Virus record (IMG/VR): IMGVR_UViG_3300046171_000154
Span: 1-42,072 of that record
From: a virus
DNA length: 42,072 nt
Strand: one strand, 5' to 3'
Below are positions 5,748 to 12,950 of the stretch, one piece after another (the stretch's first letter is position 1; every line of letters starts with the position of its first letter). The notes under the pieces were generated by a model. The model saw nothing but the letters and a program-made list of their open reading frames with translations. It was not told the origin of the DNA and ran no database searches. The translations under genes were made by a program, and so were the position numbers.

Positions 5748-7304
5748 ATGACTGACAAAATTGTTAAGAATCTTAACTTTGGTAATAATGCCAAGGAAAA
5801 AGTTTTTACTGGAATTGAAAAACTCACAAAAGCCGTTAGCTCTACATTAGGGGCTAGCGGTAAATGTGTAATTCTTGAAGATAACGCAGGCAGGCCTGTT
5901 ATTACAAAAGACGGAGTGACTGTTGCAAATGCAATTACACTATTAGATCCGGTTGAAAATATTGGAGCAACACTAATAAAGCAAGCGGCACAAAGAACCG
6001 TAAGCGAGGCTGGCGATGGAACTACCACAGCAACGGTACTGGCGCATGCAATACTTAAGCAAGCTTACAAAGCGCTTAAATCGCATGGCACTCGCGACAT
6101 TAAAGACGGTATAAACGCAGGAGTTAAAAAGGTTTGCGTAGCTTTAGAAAAGCTAGCAATACCAGTAACGGGTGACATGGTAAACCAAGTTGCTACAATA
6201 TCTGCCAATAATGATAAAAAACTTGGCGATTTAATCGCAGAGGCTTTTAAAGCTGTAGACAATACAGGGGTGGTTATGATGGAAACATCTAACGAGGCTA
6301 CCACTACAATTGAAATTGTTGATGGAGTGCAATATGATAAGGGGCTTAAAAACTTTCATTTCGTTACTAATAAAGAAAATGGAACTTCAGAACTAAATAA
6401 TCCTTTAGTTTTAATTGTAGAATCAGAGGTTCCTAATATAAGAAAAATACAAAGCGTATTAGAGTACGTTATAAAAAACAAAAGAAGCCTTTTGATAGTG
6501 GCTGATTTAGGGCTGGAAGTTTTAAATGCTCTAGCTATGAATCACGTAAAAGGCAATATAAAAGTAAACGTTGTTGATGCTCCTACGTATGGAGTAACCA
6601 AAAAAGAAGTATTGCAAGACCTAGCGTTGTTAACAGGCGCTACCGTAATAAATGAAAATCTTGGGGACGACATGGATCTCATACAGCCCGAACATCTTGG
6701 CGAATGTTTAAAATCTGTAACTAATAATGAAGAAACGATTTTTCAAATTAACGAACCCAGTAAAGAAGCTCAAGAGCTTTTACAACAAGTTAAAAAACAA
6801 CTTGATGAAAATGCGCAATCAGGTTTTAGATTTCGACTTGAAAAAAGAATTGCTCGTCTCTCCGCTAAAGTGGCTTCTGTCAAAGTTGGAGCAAACTCAG
6901 AAGTAGAGTTAAAAGAGAAAAAAGATAGAGTTGAAGACGCTATTTGTGCTACAAAAGCCGCAATAAAAGAAGGTATAGTTCCAGGAGGAGGTATTGCTTT
7001 GCTTAACGCATCTACTGCTATAACAGCTAAAAGTGAGGGTGAAAAAGTTTTACTTGAAGCAATAAGAGCTCCATACGAAACAATTCTCAGCAATGCAGGT
7101 TTAGATATTGTTTATCCCCAAACAAAAAATAAAGGGTTAAACGTTGTTACAGGTAAGGACGTAAATATGGTACGAGCAGGCATTATAGATCCTTTATTGG
7201 TTACCAAGAGTGCCTTAAAAAATGCGGCTTCCGTGGCTACAACTATAATTTCAACAGATTGTGTAATTAACAACTTAAGAGTTACAGATGAAAGCAATAG
7301 GTAG
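5748..7304 (+). CDS. groEL: Phage-encoded chaperonin GroEL
   Basis: This is the 60-kDa ring chaperonin that folds proteins in an ATP-driven cage with GroES, in the cytoplasm. At 518 aa it is slightly shorter than the usual 540-550. Nucleotide-site motifs are intact: TKDGVTVA (53-60), GDGTTTATVLA (89-99), the catalytic Asp in DRVEDA (D397, equivalent to E. coli D398) and VPGGGIAL (411-418). The equatorial and intermediate domains are well conserved. The apical domain (about 185-375) is divergent: the YDKGLKNFHFV stretch replaces the bacterial FDRGYLSPYF region that binds GroES and clients. The C-terminus ends TDESNR with no Gly-Gly-Met tail. GroES follows with a 17-base overlap. It may fold the capsid or fibre proteins encoded nearby. 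Such a full GroEL is uncommon in phages of this size. Confidence 0.95.
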   Translation: MTDKIVKNLNFGNNAKEKVFTGIEKLTKAVSSTLGASGKCVILEDNAGRPVITKDGVTVANAITLLDPVENIGATLIKQAAQRTVSEAGDGTTTATVLAHAILKQAYKALKSHGTRDIKDGINAGVKKVCVALEKLAIPVTGDMVNQVATISANNDKKLGDLIAEAFKAVDNTGVVMMETSNEATTTIEIVDGVQYDKGLKNFHFVTNKENGTSELNNPLVLIVESEVPNIRKIQSVLEYVIKNKRSLLIVADLGLEVLNALAMNHVKGNIKVNVVDAPTYGVTKKEVLQDLALLTGATVINENLGDDMDLIQPEHLGECLKSVTNNEETIFQINEPSKEAQELLQQVKKQLDENAQSGFRFRLEKRIARLSAKVASVKVGANSEVELKEKKDRVEDAICATKAAIKEGIVPGGGIALLNASTAITAKSEGEKVLLEAIRAPYETILSNAGLDIVYPQTKNKGLNVVTGKDVNMVRAGIIDPLLVTKSALKNAASVATTIISTDCVINNLRVTDESNR

Positions 7305-7548
7305 AAATTTAGTTATATCAAAGAAAAAGCAGGGCACAACTGAAACAAAAGGGGGTTTGCTTATAGCGGAAAAACAACGGGAAGACATTAGATATGCGGA
7401 GGCCTGCGTCGTTTCTGCAGGCGATGAAGTAGTTGGTGTAAATGAAGGCAATGTAATATATTATGATCGTCATGCAGGACACCAAATAGAGTTTGAAGGC
7501 AAAATGTACCACGTTATTCGAATGCAAGACGTGGTTGTTGTTGTATGA
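7288..7548 (+). CDS. groES: Phage-encoded co-chaperonin GroES
   Basis: This is the lid of the chaperonin chamber. At 86 aa it is slightly shorter than bacterial GroES. It starts AIGRNLVISKKK, then has a mobile loop with TKGGLLIAEKQR (about 20-31), where LLI takes the place of the hydrophobic tripeptide (IVL in E. coli) that docks on GroEL. The core follows: ACVVSAGDEV, VNEGNVIYYDRHAG (52-65) and EGKMYHVIRMQDVVVVV at the C-terminus. It overlaps the groEL 3' end by 17 bases and the next gene by 4 bases, so it is translated as part of one operon. The order groEL-groES is the reverse of the usual bacterial groES-groEL order. Confidence 0.92.
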   Translation: MKAIGRNLVISKKKQGTTETKGGLLIAEKQREDIRYAEACVVSAGDEVVGVNEGNVIYYDRHAGHQIEFEGKMYHVIRMQDVVVVV

Positions 7549-7964
7549 GACGTTTAGAAGCGTCTGATCTGCGTAACTTAAACATTTTAAAGCACTACCG
7601 TATAATTAGAAAATGGGCTGCTAAGAATTACAATTTACAAGAAGCGGATTTGGAGCTTTTAATATACTTTGATTGCTTAGACCACTTTAAAAAAAACGAT
7701 TATAAAATAGGCGTGCTTGCTTACAGCTGGGATAATAAAAGATGGAATAGACTTTTAAAAGAAGGCTGGGTAACTGTGTGGCGAAAAAGAAACCATACAA
7801 CTCAAAAGTACAATATATATAAAACTTCCTTTAAGTGTAAACAAATGATTACGCGCATGTACAAAATGCTTTTAGATGAGGAAGAAATACCACTAATAAA
7901 AAAGCCGCAATCATATTCAGAGCGTATGCTTAGTTTAGCAATAAAAAAAATAAATTATGAGTGA
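7545..7964 (+). CDS. Winged-helix-like protein (139 aa)
   Basis: The sequence looks all-helical with a wing: HYRIIRKWAAKNYNLQEADL, LLIYFDCLDHFKKNDYKIG, then a helix and RWNRLLKEGWVTVWRKRN, where W-x-x-x-L-x-x-x-G-W followed by a basic hairpin recalls the recognition helix and wing of MarR-like regulators. NIYKTSFKCKQMITRMYKML would be the dimerisation helix. This supports a DNA-binding role, possibly in late gene control, but I infer it from pattern only. It overlaps groES by four bases and the next gene by eight bases. Confidence 0.55.
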   Translation: MRRLEASDLRNLNILKHYRIIRKWAAKNYNLQEADLELLIYFDCLDHFKKNDYKIGVLAYSWDNKRWNRLLKEGWVTVWRKRNHTTQKYNIYKTSFKCKQMITRMYKMLLDEEEIPLIKKPQSYSERMLSLAIKKINYE

Positions 7965-8439
7965 TAAAATTTTTACAGTTCCCGGAATAAAAGCTAGACG
8001 TATTTCAGCACCAGTAAATACAAGTAGTGTAGGACAAACGGCAGATTGGAGTAGTATTGGACGGAATATAGCTCAAGCCGGAGCTAGTATCGCAGCCGGC
8101 ATACAAGCCGGGCAAACCGATCTTCAAATAGCTGAGGGGCAAATAGAAAAGGGTAAGAAACCTGCAAATAAACTGCAAGCTAAGATTGACAGAGCTACAG
8201 CAGAAGGTAAAGATGCAAAAGCAGCTAGGCTTCAAGGCAGAAAAGATCGGCGCGATGAGCGCGATACAAAAAGAGAAGCACGTATCAAGAAAAGAAACGA
8301 GGAGCGGTTAGAGACAACACAACAACGCCAAGAAAACAAAACAAATCGCTTTGATGAAAGAAGAGAAGATGGCAATACGCCAATTAGCAGCTTTAGCCAA
8401 GTGTTTGATAAATTTTCAACAATAGCAAAAAATCTATAA
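7957..8439 (+). CDS. Putative virion-associated protein with basic coiled coil (160 aa)
   Basis: The N-terminal 60 residues contain ADWSSIGRNIAQAGASIAAG, which closely matches PNWTNIGRDIASIGQSIAAG in the internal virion protein candidate at 31247. Both follow an 'I-K-A-x-x-I-S' segment. The rest (about 70-140) is extremely charged and helical (RKDRRDERDTKREARIKKRN), and the end is SSFSQVFDKFSTIAKNL. The shared N-terminal module implies a common partner or a packaging/membrane signal; the charged coil could bind DNA or the partner. It is co-translated with its neighbours. Confidence 0.55.
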   Translation: MSDKIFTVPGIKARRISAPVNTSSVGQTADWSSIGRNIAQAGASIAAGIQAGQTDLQIAEGQIEKGKKPANKLQAKIDRATAEGKDAKAARLQGRKDRRDERDTKREARIKKRNEERLETTQQRQENKTNRFDERREDGNTPISSFSQVFDKFSTIAKNL

Positions 8440-8440
8440 T

Positions 8441-9127
8441 ATGAGTACAGCAGCAGCAGCGGTAGCAGCAGGAAGTAATAATAGCGGCGGCAATAAAGCA
8501 GAGAAATTTATGCAGTACGGGAGTGCCATAGGTCTAGGAGCTGGCGTAGCGGCTAGCACAGGTATAAAAACTGCTAATCCAAATGCAGTAGGAGCCAGTC
8601 CAAATGCGGGTGGACCGGGACCGGAACCCGAAATGCCAGAAATAACTGGTGCTATGATAGGCGGCACAATGCGAAATAACCCTAATGTTGTAGCCCCTGC
8701 TACTACAACTAATTTACAGGACATCCCTGGAATGAGCGCCTATGATCTACGTCAAAAATACGCAGAACTAATAACCAGTGGAGAAGCGGGAAGCGGTAAG
8801 AATAGAAATTTATTAAAAGCGTATGCATCAAGAATTAAAGAATTAAGCTCTGGCCCTAATGGGGGTGGTGCTTTTGGCGCGTTTACAGGATTTAATGCTG
8901 CAACAAAAGATCCCCACTCTTTTTTAAAAAACCGGGATAGCTATAGCGTTGAAGAAAATGTTAATAGTATGAATGACTCTATCGAAATGATGGACACCGG
9001 CGGATTTTCTCCAAATGCTCAATCTACAGCGACAGGTGTATTTGGAACTCAAGACCAAAGAGATTTAGCCGTAGGAGCGTCTACATCACAAAAAATGCTA
9101 GCTAGCTTAAGCAGAACTCAAAGTTAA
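8441..9127 (+). CDS. Ala/Gly/Asn-rich protein, probable virion component (228 aa)
   Basis: A low-complexity N-terminus (MSTAAAAVAAGSNNSGGNKA) leads to a short hydrophobic helix with SAIGLGAGVAAST. A Pro/Gly-rich linker (GGPGPEPEMPEITGAMIGG) follows, then a more ordered helical region from about residue 90 (MSAYDLRQKYAELITSGEAG). The composition resembles internal or ejected proteins of podoviruses, and the preceding gene shares a module with the 516 aa internal protein. No enzyme motif is visible. One base separates it from the preceding stop. Confidence 0.5.
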   Translation: MSTAAAAVAAGSNNSGGNKAEKFMQYGSAIGLGAGVAASTGIKTANPNAVGASPNAGGPGPEPEMPEITGAMIGGTMRNNPNVVAPATTTNLQDIPGMSAYDLRQKYAELITSGEAGSGKNRNLLKAYASRIKELSSGPNGGGAFGAFTGFNAATKDPHSFLKNRDSYSVEENVNSMNDSIEMMDTGGFSPNAQSTATGVFGTQDQRDLAVGASTSQKMLASLSRTQS

Positions 9128-9146
9128 AAATAATAAATAATTAATT

Positions 9147-9341
9147 ATGTCAAAACACAATTATAAAAAACCATTGCAAGGAACAGTAGGGGAATCCCAT
9201 GTATGGGACGGCCCTATTGATTTAGATGGCCTTCCGCAAGTTAAAGGAAGTAACCGCGGACCAAATGGTATGCAAGTAAAAAAGTATCCCTGCAAATCAT
9301 ACGAATTGCAAGGGCCGATTACACAACGCGCAAAACAATAA
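9147..9341 (+). CDS. Small protein of unknown function (64 aa)
   Basis: This is a compact, polar protein. It contains GESHVWDGPIDLDGLPQVKG and a short tail with KKYPCKSYELQGPITQRAKQ. There is one Cys. Its A/T-only leader (AATAATAAATAATTAATT) fits translation. I know no family. It lies in a run of small accessory genes between the basic virion-like proteins and the lysis cassette, with two bases to the next start. Confidence 0.5.
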   Translation: MSKHNYKKPLQGTVGESHVWDGPIDLDGLPQVKGSNRGPNGMQVKKYPCKSYELQGPITQRAKQ

Positions 9342-9343
9342 TT

Positions 9344-9655
9344 ATGTACGTTCAGCATAACTCACCATTAAGTAAAAAAGGGGATGCTCCGTCTAGGAAG
9401 AAGTCAAAAGGCTATTACAATAAAGCTAACAAATCCGGCACAGGTGCAGCGGCGGGAGGCGGTATGTCTGAAAAAGGTGTAAAAAAATACAGAAGAGACA
9501 ACCCTGGAAGTAAGCTGCAAACTGCTGTAACAAAAGATCCTAAGAAATTAAAAAAAGGCAGTAAAGCCTGGAAGCGAAGAAAATCTTTTTGTGCAAGATC
9601 AAAAGGTTGGAAATCTGAAAGAGGTAGAGCGGCTAGAAGAAGATGGAATTGCTAA
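9344..9655 (+). CDS. Basic phage protein with KRRKSFCARSKGW motif (103 aa)
   Basis: The protein has a Lys/Arg-rich front, a Gly-rich turn (AAAGGGMSEKGVKKYRRDNP) and the conserved-looking end KAWKRRKSFCARSKGW ... ARRRWNC. I recall the same order (GGxSxKGxxKYxR ... GSxLxxxVT ... RRKSFCARxxG ... KWxC-end) in many phage and prophage proteins, annotated as a domain of unknown function (DUF6321-like; the name is from memory). Two Cys, one in FCAR and one at the very end, may bind a metal or form a disulphide. It may bind DNA. The next gene starts on its stop codon (TAATG). Confidence 0.65.
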   Translation: MYVQHNSPLSKKGDAPSRKKSKGYYNKANKSGTGAAAGGGMSEKGVKKYRRDNPGSKLQTAVTKDPKKLKKGSKAWKRRKSFCARSKGWKSERGRAARRRWNC

Positions 9656-9816
9656 TGAAAGATAAAGGAGTAGGAGATACTATAGCGAGAGCCACTAAGG
9701 CTACAGGTATAGACAAGTTTGCTGATAGACTAGCAAATGGCTTAAATATACCAGGTGGTTGCGGCTGTAAAAAAAGACAAGACAAGCTAAATAAAATGTT
9801 TCCATATAGAAAATAA
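9655..9816 (+). CDS. 53 aa Cys-rich phage protein
   Basis: The ATG overlaps the preceding stop (TAATG), and the frame runs to TAA at 9814-9816. The protein begins MKDKGVGDTIARATKATGID and ends with GGCGCKKRQDKLNKMFPYRK. The G-[CG]-x-C-K-K-R-x-x-x-L-N-x-x-F-P-Y end is, from memory, a recurring signature of very small phage proteins. The C-x-C pair could be a redox or metal site. Tight coupling to both neighbours (two bases to the next ATG) argues strongly that it is translated. It is easily missed because of its length. Confidence 0.7.
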   Translation: MKDKGVGDTIARATKATGIDKFADRLANGLNIPGGCGCKKRQDKLNKMFPYRK

Positions 9817-9818
9817 CT

Positions 9819-10127
9819 ATGGCTTTTAAACTCAATAATCCTCCGTATACAATAGACAACACTCCAATATATCAAGTAGATATGGAAGACGGGGTTATGG
9901 GTAAAGCCAATAACAACGGAACTATTATTATAAATAAAGATGTTCCAATAAATAAAATACAAGACGTTATAAATCACGAAAAGATTCATATAGATCAAAT
10001 GAACCGTGGCGATCTTGATTACGACGATAAATACGTATACTGGAAAGGTAAAAAATATTTAAGATCAGCAATGCAGGAAGGAAATAAAAAATTGCCTTGG
10101 GAGGCAGAAGCATATAAAAACGCATAA
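9819..10127 (+). CDS. Mini zinc-metallopeptidase-like protein (102 aa)
   Basis: The zincin motif H-E-K-I-H lies at residues 53-57 inside VINHEKIHIDQ. A likely third ligand Glu is in LPWEAEAYKNA (E95 or E97). The N-terminal half is a beta-rich scaffold (TPIYQVDMEDGVMGKANNNG). This is a minimal gluzincin-like arrangement in only about 100 residues. It may process virion proteins or degrade a host envelope target; substrate unknown. The first residues (MAFKLNNP) resemble MAFKIDNP of the 297 aa protein at 10443, which suggests a shared N-terminal tag. Confidence 0.65.
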   Translation: MAFKLNNPPYTIDNTPIYQVDMEDGVMGKANNNGTIIINKDVPINKIQDVINHEKIHIDQMNRGDLDYDDKYVYWKGKKYLRSAMQEGNKKLPWEAEAYKNA

Positions 10128-10137
10128 AATAAAAAAA

Positions 10138-10440
10138 ATGGCATATACACAAAAACCCGGACGCGGCAATGGAAATCCTATTATGAAGGTGTCCGACAAA
10201 TTAAAAGAGGGTAGCGGATTAATGTTACTAGGTGATTTAGATAAAGACGGAACGCTGAATGAATATGAAGCAAAGCGCCAGGCTGCTATTGTGGCAAACA
10301 CTAGCCCGGCTACTATGTATGGTTCTCCTGTAGAAATGAAAACAAACAATGGCCCAATACCTCAGTCTGGATTAAATTATGGTAAGCCAATGAAAAATGT
10401 AGGAGATCTTAATAAAACAATATACAAAGCTAAAAAATAA
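10138..10440 (+). CDS. Single EF-hand protein (100 aa)
   Basis: Residues 33-44 (DLDKDGTLNEYE) form a complete 12-residue EF-hand loop with D33, D35, D37, G38, hydrophobic L40 and E44, flanked by short helices. One calcium ion is therefore likely bound. The surroundings are unstructured and rich in Gly, Pro and Asn (TSPATMYGSPVEMKTNNGP). Dockerin-like or EF-hand motifs occur in secreted and virion proteins of marine bacteria and phages. There is no signal peptide here. It lies between a zincin-like and a papain-like gene, so calcium might stabilise a lysis or entry complex. That link is inference. Confidence 0.6.
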   Translation: MAYTQKPGRGNGNPIMKVSDKLKEGSGLMLLGDLDKDGTLNEYEAKRQAAIVANTSPATMYGSPVEMKTNNGPIPQSGLNYGKPMKNVGDLNKTIYKAKK

Positions 10441-10442
10441 AT

Positions 10443-11336
10443 ATGGCTTTTAAAATTGACAATCCTACTGATAATACAGATAACCCCACAAAAGATGAGT
10501 TAAGAGATCGGCGTATTGCAGCACGTAAAGCATTAGACGCTGAGCGTAAAAGAGTAATGGGGATTAGAGCTAGAATTGATGAGACCGCTGAAGCCGCCGT
10601 GAGGACGGATAAATATACCGTGAATTACGGCGGGGAAGGGCCAGTAACTGGAGCGGGGGTGGTTCCTCAAAAAACATATGAATGGCTAAAAGAAAGAGGA
10701 GGCTCGGCTTGTTCACTTTATGCGTGTAGTATAATGCGAGAAGCAGGCGTCACTGTGCCTAATTCAGTTGGGCCAGACGGAGTAACTATAAATAATGTTA
10801 CGTACAAGCCCGGCGACAAAATGCCGATAATACCGGGCAACGATCAATTTGACTCAGTAGCACCCCAGCTTGGATTTGAACTAAGGCCCGCTGGTAGTAC
10901 ACCAGAAGAAGGAGACGTTACTAGAGCCAGCTACGGGTACGGGGTAACATCTCATTCTACAATTCAAACAGGCGACGGGTTGAATGTTTACAATCCAGGA
11001 AACCTTACCTACGGCCTAAAGCAAGCCGCTACTTTTGCAGATCCCCGCGATTTTGGAGGCATGACAAAAAAGGAATCACAAGAATTTTTAGAAGAATTTG
11101 GCCACATCCATCGGGATAGTATTAAAGAAAGAATGGTAGACGGAAAAATATACCCCTCCAGATTAATGCAATATGTGGGAGATTTACCAGCATTGCGAAA
11201 ACAATATAGACAAGCTGCGAAGGCTGCCCCTTACAAACCTGTAACTTTAAAACCAAAACCAATTCAGTTGAGTTCTCCAAAGCCAACGGCACAATTGCCA
11301 ACTAATATATCAAATTTTTTTAATAGAAATAAATAA
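10443..11336 (+). CDS. Papain-like-fold (NlpC/CHAP-like) cysteine hydrolase candidate (297 aa)
   Basis: GGSACSLYACSIMREAGV (87-104) places Cys90 and Cys95 at the start of a helix, as in NlpC/P60 and CHAP hydrolases. STPEEGDVTRAS (152-163) is the 'GD-hh' strand that usually follows, and TSHSTIQTGDG (169-179) supplies the probable active His171. The front 60 residues are a charged helix, and the tail (KPVTLKPKPIQLSSPKPTAQ) is Pro/Lys-rich and flexible. It could be the endolysin, or a virion peptidoglycan hydrolase or a protease. It has no signal peptide. It is encoded directly before the secreted DUF4846-like protein and the holin. Confidence 0.6.
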   Translation: MAFKIDNPTDNTDNPTKDELRDRRIAARKALDAERKRVMGIRARIDETAEAAVRTDKYTVNYGGEGPVTGAGVVPQKTYEWLKERGGSACSLYACSIMREAGVTVPNSVGPDGVTINNVTYKPGDKMPIIPGNDQFDSVAPQLGFELRPAGSTPEEGDVTRASYGYGVTSHSTIQTGDGLNVYNPGNLTYGLKQAATFADPRDFGGMTKKESQEFLEEFGHIHRDSIKERMVDGKIYPSRLMQYVGDLPALRKQYRQAAKAAPYKPVTLKPKPIQLSSPKPTAQLPTNISNFFNRNK

Positions 11337-11350
11337 TTTAATTTAATAAA

Positions 11351-12082
11351 ATGAAAAAGCTAGTTTTTATTTTAGCTTTTCTTTGCTTAAGCATTACCAA
11401 TGCTCAAGATGAACTTTCTATATCAAATTACTTTAAAATACCAGAAAGTTATAAAAGAATAGTTACAACGGATTACCATAAATGGTTAATCAATAAAGAG
11501 ATAAAAATAGAGGAAGTGCTAACTTATGATGGTTATGCTGTATATGGGCTGGGTAATTATTATGCGGCAAAGTTTGATTACAGCATTGGTAAAAGAGATT
11601 TACATCAGTGCGCAGATGCAGCAATGTACTTTAGGGCTTGGTACCATTTTGATAAAGGTAATGTAGATAAAATAGTATTTACATTCACAGATGGAACAAG
11701 GTATAGCTATAGCGAGTTTTTAAAACAAAAAAAGCTAAGCAACACATTTAAAAGCTTTAATAAATATATGGCCGTTATATGGTCTTATGCTGGAACGTGG
11801 TCGATAAATAAGTATGACACAAAACATGTAACTATAAATGATATGTCCGCTGGTGATATATTTGTTATAGGCGGATTTCCAGGTCACGCAGTAACTATTG
11901 TAGATGTAATAGAAAACGAATGTGGGGATAAAAAAATAATGATATCGCAAAGCTTTATGCCGGCGCAAGATCATCATATATTAATAAATACCGAAAATAA
12001 TACAGTTTGGTTTAATATAGATGAAGTGCCTAATATAGGTTTTTGGTTTACAGAAAACAATTTAAAAAGATTTAAAATATAA
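11351..12082 (+). CDS. Secreted DUF4846-like protein, probable lysis factor (243 aa)
   Basis: A clear Sec signal peptide (MKKLVFILAFLCLSITNAQ) is followed by a mature domain. Conserved-looking points are QCADAAMYFRAWY (C87), MSAGDIFVIGGFPGHAVTIV (165-184, with H179 in GHA) and ISQSFMPAQDHHIL (198-211). The Q-S-[FY]-M-P-A-Q end motif is, from memory, that of DUF4846, a family common in Bacteroidetes. The Cys ... GD ... GHA order is compatible with a papain-like fold, so a periplasmic cell-wall hydrolase is a reasonable inference. The holin gene starts at its stop codon. A secreted lysis enzyme together with a holin would resemble signal-endolysin systems. Confidence 0.7.
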   Translation: MKKLVFILAFLCLSITNAQDELSISNYFKIPESYKRIVTTDYHKWLINKEIKIEEVLTYDGYAVYGLGNYYAAKFDYSIGKRDLHQCADAAMYFRAWYHFDKGNVDKIVFTFTDGTRYSYSEFLKQKKLSNTFKSFNKYMAVIWSYAGTWSINKYDTKHVTINDMSAGDIFVIGGFPGHAVTIVDVIENECGDKKIMISQSFMPAQDHHILINTENNTVWFNIDEVPNIGFWFTENNLKRFKI

Positions 12083-12477
12083 TGAAAAAAATTTGGCAGT
12101 GGCTTACTGGTTCTGTTATAAAAGAGGTTGGTGAAGTTTTAGATAACTTAACTACAACTAAAGAGGAAAAATTAGAGGCGCAACGCCTTATAACAGAAAT
12201 ACTAGAAAAAGCAGATAAAGAAGCGCAAGAGCAGGTTACAGCAAGATGGCAGGCGGATATGGCTTCTGACTCTAAGTTGTCTAAAAATATAAGACCATTA
12301 GTATTAACATATTTGACTGTTATATTTACAGTTTGTGCGTTTTTTGATGGCAATATAGGTGAGTTTAGCATTGCTGAAGAATATATACCTATATTTCAAA
12401 CACTTTTAGTTACAGTGTATGGGGCCTATTTTGTAGGTCGTAGCTGGGAGAAAGCAAAATCCATGCAATCAAAATAA
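12082..12477 (+). CDS. Holin (Holin_3TMs-like, 131 aa)
   Basis: The soluble N-terminal half begins MKKIWQWLTGSVIKEVGEVL and continues with a coiled charged helix. LSKNIRPLVLTYLTVIFTV (67-84) then starts the membrane part, with probable transmembrane helices at about 70-89 and 102-120 (FQTLLVTVYGAYFVGRSWE) and a short basic tail. The D-S-K-L-S-x-x-x-R-P-x-x-L ... Y-x-x-x-R-x-x-E-K pattern is that of the GTA-type/3TM holin family. It forms the inner membrane lesion that ends infection. It starts on the stop codon of the DUF4846-like gene, which supports a joint lysis cassette. Confidence 0.85.
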   Translation: MKKIWQWLTGSVIKEVGEVLDNLTTTKEEKLEAQRLITEILEKADKEAQEQVTARWQADMASDSKLSKNIRPLVLTYLTVIFTVCAFFDGNIGEFSIAEEYIPIFQTLLVTVYGAYFVGRSWEKAKSMQSK

Positions 12478-12496
12478 TTAACTTAAATTAAATTAA

Positions 12497-12733
12497 ATGA
12501 CAAAAATTAAAGATAAGCAATTAACTAAAATACGCGAGCAGCAAAATAAACTAAATGAACTATTAAATCAAGTAGGTTATTTAGAAGCCCAAAAGCACGG
12601 GGTGCTGCATGAGTTTGCAAATGTTAGTAAAAAAGTAGAGGATTATAAAAAAGAACTTGAAGCTGAATACGGCCAAGTAAATATTAATCTTGAGACTGGA
12701 GAATACACAGAGCTAAATAAAGATGGACAATAA
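12497..12733 (+). CDS. Small coiled-coil protein (78 aa)
   Basis: Residues about 5-60 form one continuous amphipathic helix (LTKIREQQNKLNELLNQVGY, then HEFANVSKKVEDYKKELEAE), ending with a short beta-like tail GQVNINLETGEYTELN. I recall similar small coiled-coil proteins next to terminase genes in other phages, where their role is unknown. The leader is A/T-only (TTAACTTAAATTAAATTAA). It overlaps the next gene by eleven bases. Confidence 0.6.
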   Translation: MTKIKDKQLTKIREQQNKLNELLNQVGYLEAQKHGVLHEFANVSKKVEDYKKELEAEYGQVNINLETGEYTELNKDGQ

Positions 12734-12950
12734 TATAAGAAAAATCAGTATTGGCTCTGATTATAAAAACGACGCAATGCACTATTCTGTAGGGCAGCAG
12801 GTTTATGGCGGGCACGAAATATCAAATATATTATTTGACAATACTGACAACTCTTACAACATATATATAAAAAAACAAAACGAGGTGTTGCCATGGAAAA
12901 AGTTTAATCAAAACATGGCAATATCCGTTGAGTATGATTTAGAGTATTAA
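12723..12950 (+). CDS. Small conserved-looking phage protein (75 aa)
   Basis: The protein begins MDNNIRKISIGSDYKNDAMH, followed by YSVGQQVYGGHEISNILFDN. A C-terminal part includes VLPWKKFNQNMAISVEYDLE. The I-S-I-G-S-D-Y-K-N-x-A-M-x-Y-x-V-G pattern feels familiar from other Bacteroidetes phages but has no assigned function. It is sandwiched, with overlaps, between the coiled-coil gene and the tandem GroES-like gene, so it could be a partner of the latter. Confidence 0.55.
   Translation: MDNNIRKISIGSDYKNDAMHYSVGQQVYGGHEISNILFDNTDNSYNIYIKKQNEVLPWKKFNQNMAISVEYDLEY

Noticed and set aside
5738-7297. Several minus-strand frames opposite groEL (96, 79, 107 and 61 codons)
   Set aside because: They are antisense to a certain gene, lack leaders, and have the composition expected of a shadow of its codons.
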